From Acidobacteriota bacterium (GTDB lineage: Bacteria; Acidobacteriota; Vicinamibacteria; Vicinamibacterales; UBA2999): DNA of 7,106 nt. Below the pieces are notes generated by a model. It had not been told where the DNA came from, did not search any database, and was given only the letters and a program-made list of their open reading frames with translations. The DNA lies in NCBI GenBank assembly GCA_020851835.1, contig JADZBZ010000041.1, forward strand, positions 1-7,106, given 5' to 3'. A program made the position numbers and the translations under genes. Below, piece after piece: positions 1 through 5,427 of this stretch (position 1 is its first letter; each line of letters opens with the position of its first letter).

Positions 1-331
1 GTCGCCTCCCGAATCGCACCGTCTGCCCTGGAGTGACGGCGAAGCTCGTGCCGACGCTCACGGCGGCACCATCGCAGGTCAGGTCGAATTCAGCGCCCGT
101 CACGACGAGGGTGGTCTGGGCGTCGACTACGACGTCCGGTCCGATGAGCGTCACTTCGAGCGTGGCCGCGTTCGGAGCGTTGCCAACGAGGTGGTTCGCC
201 AGCCGATGCGAGAAGGCGTCCATCGGTCCGGCCACCGGAACGCCCGCGGCCTGGTGCGACCAGCGGCCGAGGTCCTGCACCGTGGTCAGCAGGCCCGGCT
301 TGACGATCCGCAACCATCCCAGGTCACTCAT
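1..331 (-). CDS. pxpC: 5-oxoprolinase subunit C, N-terminal part (PxpC/KipA family, biotin-dependent carboxyltransferase-like)
   Basis: PxpC acts with PxpA and PxpB in the ATP-dependent cleavage of 5-oxoproline (pyroglutamate) to L-glutamate in the cytoplasm. The family is also known as KipA, the partner of the KipI kinase inhibitor of Bacillus. I translated this gene directly; about 110 residues lie inside the window, against roughly 300 for the family, so the C-terminal two thirds are off the left edge. The N-terminus is highly typical: a VKPGLLTTVQDLGRWSHQ stretch near residues 10-27, GVPVAGPMD near 30-38, then FSHRLANHLVGN, LEVTLIGP and VVTGAEF. The ATG at 331 overlaps the pxpB stop as ATGA, and no Shine-Dalgarno site precedes it, so translation probably depends on ribosomes finishing pxpB. 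The family call is very secure. Oxoprolinase activity rather than a KipA-type role is inferred, and it needs a pxpA gene that cannot be seen here. Confidence 0.93.
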   Translation of the reverse strand, partial: MSDLGWLRIVKPGLLTTVQDLGRWSHQAAGVPVAGPMDAFSHRLANHLVGNAPNAATLEVTLIGPDVVVDAQTTLVVTGAEFDLTCDGAAVSVGTSFAVTPGQTVRFGRR

Positions 332-972
332 CGCGGTACGAAGCGCACAGCTTCGCCGGGCGCCAACAGACTCGCCGGAGTGCGTGCCGCGTCGAATAGC
401 ACCTCGGAAGTTCGGCCGATGATCTGCCAGCCTCCCGGCGTGGCCAGCGGATAGACGCCTGTCTGTTCCCCGGCGATGCCTACCGAACCGGCGGGGACGC
501 GCTCCCGCGGCACCCGCCGCCGGGGCGCGGCAATCCGCCGGTCCACGCCACCGAGGTACGCAAAGCCTGGCACGAAGCCGAGTGTATAGACGCGGTAGAT
601 CACGGCGGCGTGGCGCTCCACCACCTCGTCGGTGCTGCATCCGGCAAACGTGGCGACAGCCTCCAGGTCAGGGCCAGTGGCGCCGCCGTATTCCACCGGT
701 ATCTCGTGCACACGCGCTGCTGGCAGCGCGGCGACGGCCGCGGCAACGCGCCCTTCGTCCGCAATGGCCTGCTCGAGCGCCGCCAGATCGGTCCGGAGCG
801 GATCGAAGTGCACGCCAAGCGAGCAATAGCCGGGAACGATATCCCGAATACCCGGGAAGGCATGTCCTTCGAGTCGCCCCCCCAGGTCGATGACGTACTG
901 GTTCACCAGCGGATCGATCACCGCCTCGAACTCCACTATCAACATCGTATCGCCCGCGCGCCGCACCACCAT
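328..972 (-). CDS. pxpB: 5-oxoprolinase subunit B (PxpB/KipI family)
   Basis: PxpB is the PxpC partner in the PxpABC 5-oxoprolinase; the Bacillus relative KipI inhibits the sporulation kinase KinA. From the ATG at 972 the protein has 214 residues, matching the family's usual length of about 220. Visible hallmarks are RRAGDTMLIVEFE at the N-terminus, HFDP in the first third, IPVEYGG mid-protein, the signature GFVPGFAYLGG, and a C-terminal RVPAGSVGIAGEQTGVYP stretch followed by TPGGWQIIGRT. A GTG one codon earlier, at 975, is a possible alternative start. I chose ATG because a GAGG at 983-980 sits 7 nt from it but only 4 nt from the GTG. The ATG shares one base with the mpl stop (TGATG), and the gene's own stop overlaps the pxpC start. 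No signal peptide or membrane segment is seen, so it should be cytosolic. Confidence 0.95.
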   Translation of the reverse strand: MVVRRAGDTMLIVEFEAVIDPLVNQYVIDLGGRLEGHAFPGIRDIVPGYCSLGVHFDPLRTDLAALEQAIADEGRVAAAVAALPAARVHEIPVEYGGATGPDLEAVATFAGCSTDEVVERHAAVIYRVYTLGFVPGFAYLGGVDRRIAAPRRRVPRERVPAGSVGIAGEQTGVYPLATPGGWQIIGRTSEVLFDAARTPASLLAPGEAVRFVPR

Positions 973-2393
973 CACAGGGCCTCGAGCAGGCGGCGGTGAA
1001 TGCCGCCGAACCCGCCGTTCGACATGATGACCACCAGATCACCTGCCTGAGCCTCCCCCGCCACTACGCGGACGATGGCGTCCACGTCGGGTTCGTGGAA
1101 GGCGGCCACGCCCGCCGCGGTGAGGTCCGACACCAACTGCGCGACCGACAGCCGCTCGTGCTCGGGTAGCGCCGAGCGGAACACCGACGCAATCACGACG
1201 CGGTCGGCGGCGCTGAAGGCCTGCGCGAAGCCGTCCTGGAAGACGCGGCGGCACGAGGAGGCCGACCGTGGCTCGAAGACGGCCCACAGCCGCCGTCCAG
1301 GCCAAGCGGCGCGGACCGCCCGCAGCGTTTCGGCCACGGCCGTCGGGTGGTGGGCGAAGTCGTCATAAATGGTCACGCCCCGCCGCGCCCCGACAATCTC
1401 GAGGCGCCGCTTCACGCCGAGAAACGCTTCGAGCCCGGCCCGCAGCCGCTCGAGAGGCACGCCCTGGTCCACACCGACGGCGAGCGCCGCCAGCGCGTTG
1501 CGGACGTTGTGCGCGCCGACGAGCGCCACGGTGAACCATCCGAGATCGTCGCGGCGGCGTGTCACCCGGAACCGCGTCCGCGCGGGTTCCGCCGCAGACG
1601 CTTCGGCGGCGACGTTCTCCACCGTCAGGTCGTGGGCCCGCCAGTCGGCGGCCTCCGAGAGGCCGAACGTCTCGACGCGGCTCGGTGAGAGTCGAACCAA
1701 TGAAGCCGCATCGGGACTGTCGACGCCAATCAGCGTCAGACCGGATCGGGGCACGAGGTTGACGAAGCGCCGAAAGGCCAGCCGCACCTCATCCAGATTG
1801 GCGTAGATGTCGGCGTGGTCGAATTCGATGTTGTTGATGACGGCGATATCCGGGAGGTACTTGAGGAACTTCGCGGTCTTGTCGAAGTACGCGCTGTCGT
1901 ACTCGTCGCCCTCGATCACGAACGCCGGGCCATCGCCTATCCGGTAGCTCGCACCGTCGTCCCCGAAGTTGCGCGCGATCCCGCCCACCAGTACGCTCGG
2001 GTCGAGCCCGCCGTGCACGAGCAACCAGGCCGCGAGCGCCGTGGTGGTCGTCTTGCCGTGCGTACCGGCGATAACGATGGACCGGCGCCGCCAGAGGAAG
2101 AAGTCGCGCACGGCCTCGGGCAGCGAACAGTATCGCTGCTTGCGATCCAGCATCGCCTCGAGCTCCGGGTTGCCGCGCGAAACGGCGTTGCCCACGACCA
2201 CGAGGTCGAGCGCGCCCGCCACGGGCGCGGCCTGGTACCCGTCGAGCAGCTGAATGCCCTCCGCGCGCAGGAAATCGCTCATGGGCGGGTACACGTGCTC
2301 GTCCGACCCGCTCACCTCGTGGCCCTGGCGCTTGAGCATGGCGGCCAGCGTCCCCATGGCCGTGCCGCAGACACCAATCAGGTGAATCCGCAT
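972..2393 (-). CDS. mpl: UDP-N-acetylmuramate:L-alanyl-gamma-D-glutamyl-meso-diaminopimelate ligase (Mpl)
   Basis: Mpl is the murein-recycling ligase. It uses ATP to attach the recovered tripeptide L-Ala-gamma-D-Glu-meso-DAP to UDP-MurNAc, bypassing MurC, MurD and MurE. The 473-residue protein has all Mur-ligase domains in order. Residues 6-14 form the N-terminal nucleotide-sugar-binding loop (IGVCGTAMG), and VYPPMS at 34-39 is typical of Mpl rather than MurC. The P-loop GTHGKTTT is at 110-117, EGDEYDSAYFD at 161-171, and NNIEFDHADIY at 187-197. VGAHNVRNALAA at 292-303, YDDFAHHPTAV at 343-353, FEPRS at 373-377 and the Mpl-type SNGGFGGIH at 458-466 follow. Length fits the family (about 455-470). 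The ATG is 3 nt after the ldcA stop, with a weak GGTGG at 2406-2402 spaced 8 nt from it. The downstream end overlaps pxpB. The motif set argues strongly against MurC, which lacks the SNGGFGGIH tail. Confidence 0.97.
   Translation of the reverse strand: MRIHLIGVCGTAMGTLAAMLKRQGHEVSGSDEHVYPPMSDFLRAEGIQLLDGYQAAPVAGALDLVVVGNAVSRGNPELEAMLDRKQRYCSLPEAVRDFFLWRRRSIVIAGTHGKTTTTALAAWLLVHGGLDPSVLVGGIARNFGDDGASYRIGDGPAFVIEGDEYDSAYFDKTAKFLKYLPDIAVINNIEFDHADIYANLDEVRLAFRRFVNLVPRSGLTLIGVDSPDAASLVRLSPSRVETFGLSEAADWRAHDLTVENVAAEASAAEPARTRFRVTRRRDDLGWFTVALVGAHNVRNALAALAVGVDQGVPLERLRAGLEAFLGVKRRLEIVGARRGVTIYDDFAHHPTAVAETLRAVRAAWPGRRLWAVFEPRSASSCRRVFQDGFAQAFSAADRVVIASVFRSALPEHERLSVAQLVSDLTAAGVAAFHEPDVDAIVRVVAGEAQAGDLVVIMSNGGFGGIHRRLLEAL
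980..983 (-). promoter_or_regulatory. Shine-Dalgarno-like GAGG for pxpB
   Basis: GAGG lies inside the last codons of mpl. The spacing is 7 nt to the ATG at 972 and 4 nt to the GTG at 975, which favours the ATG. It is one of the few recognisable ribosome-binding motifs in the window and could help re-initiation after mpl. In a G-rich sequence a four-base match carries limited weight. Confidence 0.4.
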
Positions 2394-2396
2394 CGG

Positions 2397-3314
2397 CTAG
2401 GCCACCGCCGCTTCTTCGATCACGAGGGCCGGCGGCGAGCTGGTCACGCGCCCGCGCACGCCGAGGGGCACGGTCCACGACGGTCCGCGGGTGTGGCCGA
2501 GCGGAAATCCGTAGAGCACGGGGCCGGGGAAACCCTCGACGAACTCCCGGATGACGTCCCTGATGGCGGGCTCGCCTCCCGGCTCGTCGCATCCGGGAAA
2601 CTCGCCGAAGACGAGGGCACCGGCACGCGCCAGCGTCCCGCTCTGCGCAAGCTGCGTGAGCAGGCGGTGTACGCGATACGGCCGTTCACCGACGTCTTCG
2701 AGCAGGAGCACGGCCCCGCGCGGCGGGTCGAGCGCCCAGGGTGTCCCGAGCAACGCGGCGAGTTGCGTAACCGTACCGCCCACCACGACCCCGCCGGCCT
2801 CCCCGGGGACGAGAGCCTCGAGCCCCGGCGGTGATAGAACTCCCAGCGGTTCGGCAACGGTGACCACACTCATGAACGACGCCTCATCGTAGGCGACAGG
2901 TCCAGCCGCCAGGCGTCCCTCGAGCATCGGCCCGTGGACGGACACGACGCCGTGCCCAAACGACCAGCAGTGGAGCGCGGTGACGTCGCTGTAGCCGATC
3001 AGCAGTTTCGCCGCCCTTCGCATGACGTCGGGATCGAGCAGCGGCAGCAGTTGCTGGCTGCCGTAACCGCCGCGCACGGCGAGCAGCGCGACAATCGACG
3101 GGTCACCCCACGCGTCATGCAGCACCCGGGCGCGCAACTCCGGCGGGCCGGCCTCGAACCGCGCGCGGGCGCGGATGGCCTCGTCAGCGACGGGCTCGAA
3201 GCCGAGGCGGCGCAGCTCGGCGGCGCCGGCATCGAAATCGGCGGCCTTGAACGCGCTGGCCGGCGCCACCAGGGCGATGCGGTCGCCGGGCCGCAACCGT
3301 CGGGGACGAATCAC
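2397..3314 (-). CDS. ldcA: Muramoyltetrapeptide (L,D-) carboxypeptidase, peptidase family S66 (LdcA-like)
   Basis: LdcA removes the terminal D-Ala from murein tetrapeptides in the cytoplasm, giving the tripeptide that Mpl can use. The 305-residue protein matches S66 peptidases in length and motifs. LRPGDRIALVAPAS near residues 7-20 opens the N-terminal domain, RGGYGSQQLLPLLD is at 81-94, and the nucleophile Ser109 lies in IGYSDVTALH (106-115). HGPM is at 127-130, GGTVTQLAALLGTPW at 179-193, LLLEDVGERPYRVHR with Glu206 at 203-217, and GFPLGHT with His274 at 269-275. Together these give the Ser-Glu-His triad of the family. There is no signal peptide. The start is a GTG at 3314 that overlaps the nagZ stop as GTGA; a GGAG 14 nt upstream is too distant to be a convincing ribosome-binding site. 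S66 also includes MccF-type microcin immunity proteins, but the location between nagZ and mpl makes the recycling role much likelier. Confidence 0.94.
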   Translation of the reverse strand: MIRPRRLRPGDRIALVAPASAFKAADFDAGAAELRRLGFEPVADEAIRARARFEAGPPELRARVLHDAWGDPSIVALLAVRGGYGSQQLLPLLDPDVMRRAAKLLIGYSDVTALHCWSFGHGVVSVHGPMLEGRLAAGPVAYDEASFMSVVTVAEPLGVLSPPGLEALVPGEAGGVVVGGTVTQLAALLGTPWALDPPRGAVLLLEDVGERPYRVHRLLTQLAQSGTLARAGALVFGEFPGCDEPGGEPAIRDVIREFVEGFPGPVLYGFPLGHTRGPSWTVPLGVRGRVTSSPPALVIEEAAVA

Positions 3315-4405
3315 AGGAAGGCCGCCATCTCCTCGGCGACGGCCCGATGCTCGTCGCGGCCGATGACGTCGTACAGGGCGCGCTGGCGATCGCCAACCGA
3401 GGGGCGGGGCCGGCCCAGAAAGCGCGCCTTGGCTCGGGAGAGCCGTCGCCAGGCGTCGTCCAGCCGGGCGCCGGAGATTTCACTCGACTCCACGGCTCGC
3501 ACCAGCGCCTCGAGCGTCTGCGCCTGGAGATCGACATCCCCGCTACAGACGAGCACGGCGTCGCATCCGGCTCGGACGGCGGCAACGGCCGCCTCTGGCA
3601 CCGGGTATTGCGCGGCGACGGCCTTCATCTCGAGGTCGTCGCTGAGGATAACGCCCGCAAAGCCCAGCTCCTGCCGGAGGATGGTCTCCACGATGCCCGG
3701 AGAGAGCGTGGCCGGCCGTTCCGCGTCGAGCGCGGGCACCAGAACGTGCGCCGTCATGATGAACGCCACCTGCTCGGCAATGGCCGCCCGGAACGGCGCG
3801 AACTCGATCGCGCGCAGCCGATCGGGCGGATGCTCGACGAGCGGCAGCTCGAGATGCGAATCGGCGCTGGTGTCGCCGTGCCCGGGGAAGTGTTTTCCAC
3901 AGGCGGCGACGCCCGCGTCCTGAAGGGTGCGTACGATGACCCGACCGAGGCCGGCCACCGACTCGGCGGCCTGGCCGAGGGCGCGGTCCCCAATCACGGG
4001 ATTGCGAGGGTTGGTGTGCACGTCGAGCACCGGCGCATAGTCGAGCGTCACGCCGACGGCCAGCAGCTCAGCGGCCAGGGCCGCAGCGAAACGCACCGCC
4101 AGCGCCTCGGATCCCGCCCGGCCCAGCGTGGCCATCGGCGGCCAGATGGTGAACGGCGCCTTCAGGCGCGCCACGCGTCCGCCTTCCTGATCGATGCTGA
4201 CCCAAGCCGGTCGAGATCGGCCCAGGGCCTCGGCGTCGGCCGCCACCTCGCTGACCTGCTCGGGTGCTTCGACGTTTCGGCCGAAGAGAATGGTGCCCCC
4301 CAGGTCGAACTCCCGCGCCAGGGACCGCAGCTCGACGGGGACCTGTGTGCCCTTGAAGCTGCCGATGAGCAGTTGCCCGATGTTGCGCCGAGTGGCCAAA
4401 GGCAT
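3311..4405 (-). CDS. nagZ: Beta-N-acetylhexosaminidase NagZ (glycoside hydrolase family 3)
   Basis: NagZ hydrolyses GlcNAc from GlcNAc-1,6-anhydroMurNAc(-peptide) in the cytoplasm during wall recycling. The 364-residue, single-domain form without signal peptide resembles Gram-negative NagZ (about 340 residues) rather than the two-domain secreted Bacillus type. Seen in order: IGQLLIGSF near residues 9-17, GGTILFGRNV at 36-45, IDQEGGRVARLK at 71-82, and LDYAPVLDVHTNPRNPVIGDR at 121-141. KHFPGHGDTSADSH at 171-184 holds the family's Asp-His acid/base dyad (D182, H184). FIMTAHVLVPALD is at 215-227, and SDDLEMKAV at 255-263 carries the nucleophile Asp256. I start at the ATG at 4405 because the family begins here. 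Reading further upstream would run across the divergent promoter into the opposite kinase gene. It is first in the five-gene operon, has no Shine-Dalgarno site, and lies about 7 nt from a predicted transcription start. Confidence 0.96.
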   Translation of the reverse strand: MPLATRRNIGQLLIGSFKGTQVPVELRSLAREFDLGGTILFGRNVEAPEQVSEVAADAEALGRSRPAWVSIDQEGGRVARLKAPFTIWPPMATLGRAGSEALAVRFAAALAAELLAVGVTLDYAPVLDVHTNPRNPVIGDRALGQAAESVAGLGRVIVRTLQDAGVAACGKHFPGHGDTSADSHLELPLVEHPPDRLRAIEFAPFRAAIAEQVAFIMTAHVLVPALDAERPATLSPGIVETILRQELGFAGVILSDDLEMKAVAAQYPVPEAAVAAVRAGCDAVLVCSGDVDLQAQTLEALVRAVESSEISGARLDDAWRRLSRAKARFLGRPRPSVGDRQRALYDVIGRDEHRAVAEEMAAFL

Positions 4406-4418
4406 GATGGGTACGGGA

Positions 4419-4424
4419 ATTATA
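4419..4424 (-). promoter_or_regulatory. Predicted -10 element (TATAAT) for the nagZ-ldcA-mpl-pxpB-pxpC operon
   Basis: The minus strand reads a perfect TATAAT within a very short AT-rich island in otherwise GC-rich DNA. A start about 7 nt downstream would fall near 4412 and leave a leader of roughly 7 nt before the nagZ ATG. I see no convincing TTGACA-like -35 box and no TGn extension upstream, so strength and sigma-factor class are uncertain. It shares four bases with the plus-strand element. Confidence 0.6.
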
Positions 4425-4426
4425 AT
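4421..4426 (+). promoter_or_regulatory. Predicted -10 element (TATAAT) for the GHMP kinase-polX operon
   Basis: The plus strand reads a perfect TATAAT whose last base is 7 nt before the first base of the kinase GTG start. Transcription would therefore begin at or next to the start codon, predicting a leaderless message. This fits the absence of any Shine-Dalgarno site. No clear -35 box is visible; upstream bases at the usual spacing lie in the nagZ coding region. Confidence 0.6.
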
Positions 4427-4432
4427 TGCGCC

Positions 4433-5422
4433 GTGCGGATTACGGCGTCGGCGCCCACGCGAATCGACCTGGCTGGCGGCACCATCGACATCTGGCCGCT
4501 CTACCTCTTCCACCCCGGCGCGCAGACCCTCAACGTCGCCATCAGCCTTCGGGCCCACGCCCGCATCGACCTGCGCGCCGACGACCGCGTCGCGCTGGTG
4601 TCGGAAGACACCGGTCGCGACATCGTCCTACCGGCCGACCACCGCCTCCGCGACGACGAGACGCTGCCGCTGCTGGGCCGACTGGCCCATCACTTCGAGG
4701 CGCGCGGCATCACGCTCACCACGCGGGGCGAGTCGCCGGCCGGCGCGGGCATCGCCGGCTCATCGGCCCTCAACATCGCCGTCTGCGGTGCGCTGGCCGC
4801 CTGGAGCGGCCGCGCTCTCACTCCTGAGGCGCTCCTCCACACGGCGCAGGACATCGAGGCGCAGGTCATCCGGGTGCCCACCGGCCTGCAGGACTACCGC
4901 CCGGCGCTCCATGGGGGCATCGCGGCGCTCGAACTCGGCCCCGGCATCGTCCGGCGCGTCGCCCTCGACGTGGATCCGGCCGATCTCGCATCGCGCCTCG
5001 TGCTGTGCTACACGGGAGAGCCGCGCAATTCCGGCACGAACAACTGGGATATCACCAAACGTCACCTCGATGGTGATGCGCACGTCTTCGACTGCTTTGA
5101 GCGTATCCGCGACACGGCCGCCGCCATGCGGGAGGCCCTCCAAGCCGGACGATGGGACGCGGTCGCCCGGCATCTGGCCATCGAATGGGAAAACCGCAAG
5201 CGCCTGGCGCCCGGCGTCTCCACCCCGGCAACCGACGAGCTGGTCGAGCGCGCGCTGGCCGCCGGGGCCGACGCCGCAAAGGTGTGCGGGGCGGGCGGCG
5301 GCGGATGCCTCGTGGCGATGGTCCCGCCCGCGCGCCGCCAGGACGTCGCCGACGCGCTGGTAGCCGGGAACGCTCGCCTGCTCGACTTTCGAATCGAAAC
5401 CGACGGTCTGATAGTCGACTGA
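4433..5422 (+). CDS. GHMP-family kinase, probable sugar or sugar-phosphate kinase (HddA/fucokinase-like)
   Basis: GHMP kinases transfer the ATP gamma-phosphate to small metabolites such as galactose, mevalonate, homoserine or heptose 7-phosphate. The 329-residue protein has the three GHMP motifs. Motif 1 is SAPTRIDLAGGTIDIWP at 5-21, motif 2 is the phosphate loop SPAGAGIAGSSALNIA at 101-116, and motif 3 is CGAGGGGCLVAMV at 285-297. TGLQDYRPALHGG at 150-162 resembles the substrate/catalytic Asp region (D154) of D-glycero-D-manno-heptose 7-phosphate kinases and related sugar kinases, and CYTGEPRNSG at 192-201 fits the same group. Differences from typical HddA include IAG in place of LGG in the phosphate loop and GGTIDI for GGGTD or GGTTD, so I do not assign hddA. 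The start is GTG 4433, where the family N-terminus begins, without a Shine-Dalgarno site. It is divergent from the murein-recycling operon and 5 nt upstream of polX. The substrate is unknown; the neighbourhood makes GlcNAc, MurNAc or a cell-envelope sugar plausible. Confidence 0.9.
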   Translation: MRITASAPTRIDLAGGTIDIWPLYLFHPGAQTLNVAISLRAHARIDLRADDRVALVSEDTGRDIVLPADHRLRDDETLPLLGRLAHHFEARGITLTTRGESPAGAGIAGSSALNIAVCGALAAWSGRALTPEALLHTAQDIEAQVIRVPTGLQDYRPALHGGIAALELGPGIVRRVALDVDPADLASRLVLCYTGEPRNSGTNNWDITKRHLDGDAHVFDCFERIRDTAAAMREALQAGRWDAVARHLAIEWENRKRLAPGVSTPATDELVERALAAGADAAKVCGAGGGGCLVAMVPPARRQDVADALVAGNARLLDFRIETDGLIVD

Positions 5423-5427
5423 CCCGA

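Larger units (their letters stand above)
4418..4427. repeat. Perfect 10-bp palindrome AATTATAATT at the divergent promoter centre
   Basis: AATTATAATT equals its own reverse complement, so a single sequence supplies a -10 hexamer to both strands, offset by two bases. It occupies the middle of the 27-bp gap between nagZ and the kinase gene (4406-4432). The flanking bases are G/C-rich and not symmetric. It could also act as a small protein-binding site, but nothing beyond the symmetry shows this. Confidence 0.7.

Noticed and set aside
972..2393. MurC as an alternative identity for the Mur ligase
   Set aside because: VYPPMS after the first loop, the FEPRS segment and the SNGGFGGIH tail are Mpl features, and the neighbours are recycling genes.
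1815..2834. Plus-strand open frame of 339 residues
   Set aside because: It is antisense to mpl and ldcA, both of which have complete family motifs. The composition is typical of shadow frames, with Arg/Gly-rich, low-hydrophobic stretches.
3347..4432. Long plus-strand open frame that continues in frame into the kinase gene and could look like a 691-residue fusion
   Set aside because: The part before 4433 is antisense to nagZ, resembles no family I know, and crosses the promoter gap. The GHMP motifs begin right at the GTG at 4433. High G+C leaves few stop codons.
4406..4558. Upstream GTG extension of nagZ (51 extra residues)
   Set aside because: It would overlap the divergent kinase gene and run through the TATAAT palindrome, and the extra residues do not resemble the NagZ N-terminus.
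4194..5363. Plus-strand open frame of 389 residues overlapping the kinase gene in another frame
   Set aside because: The product is dominated by Ser, Arg, Pro and Thr with no recognisable domain. The kinase frame explains the same DNA.
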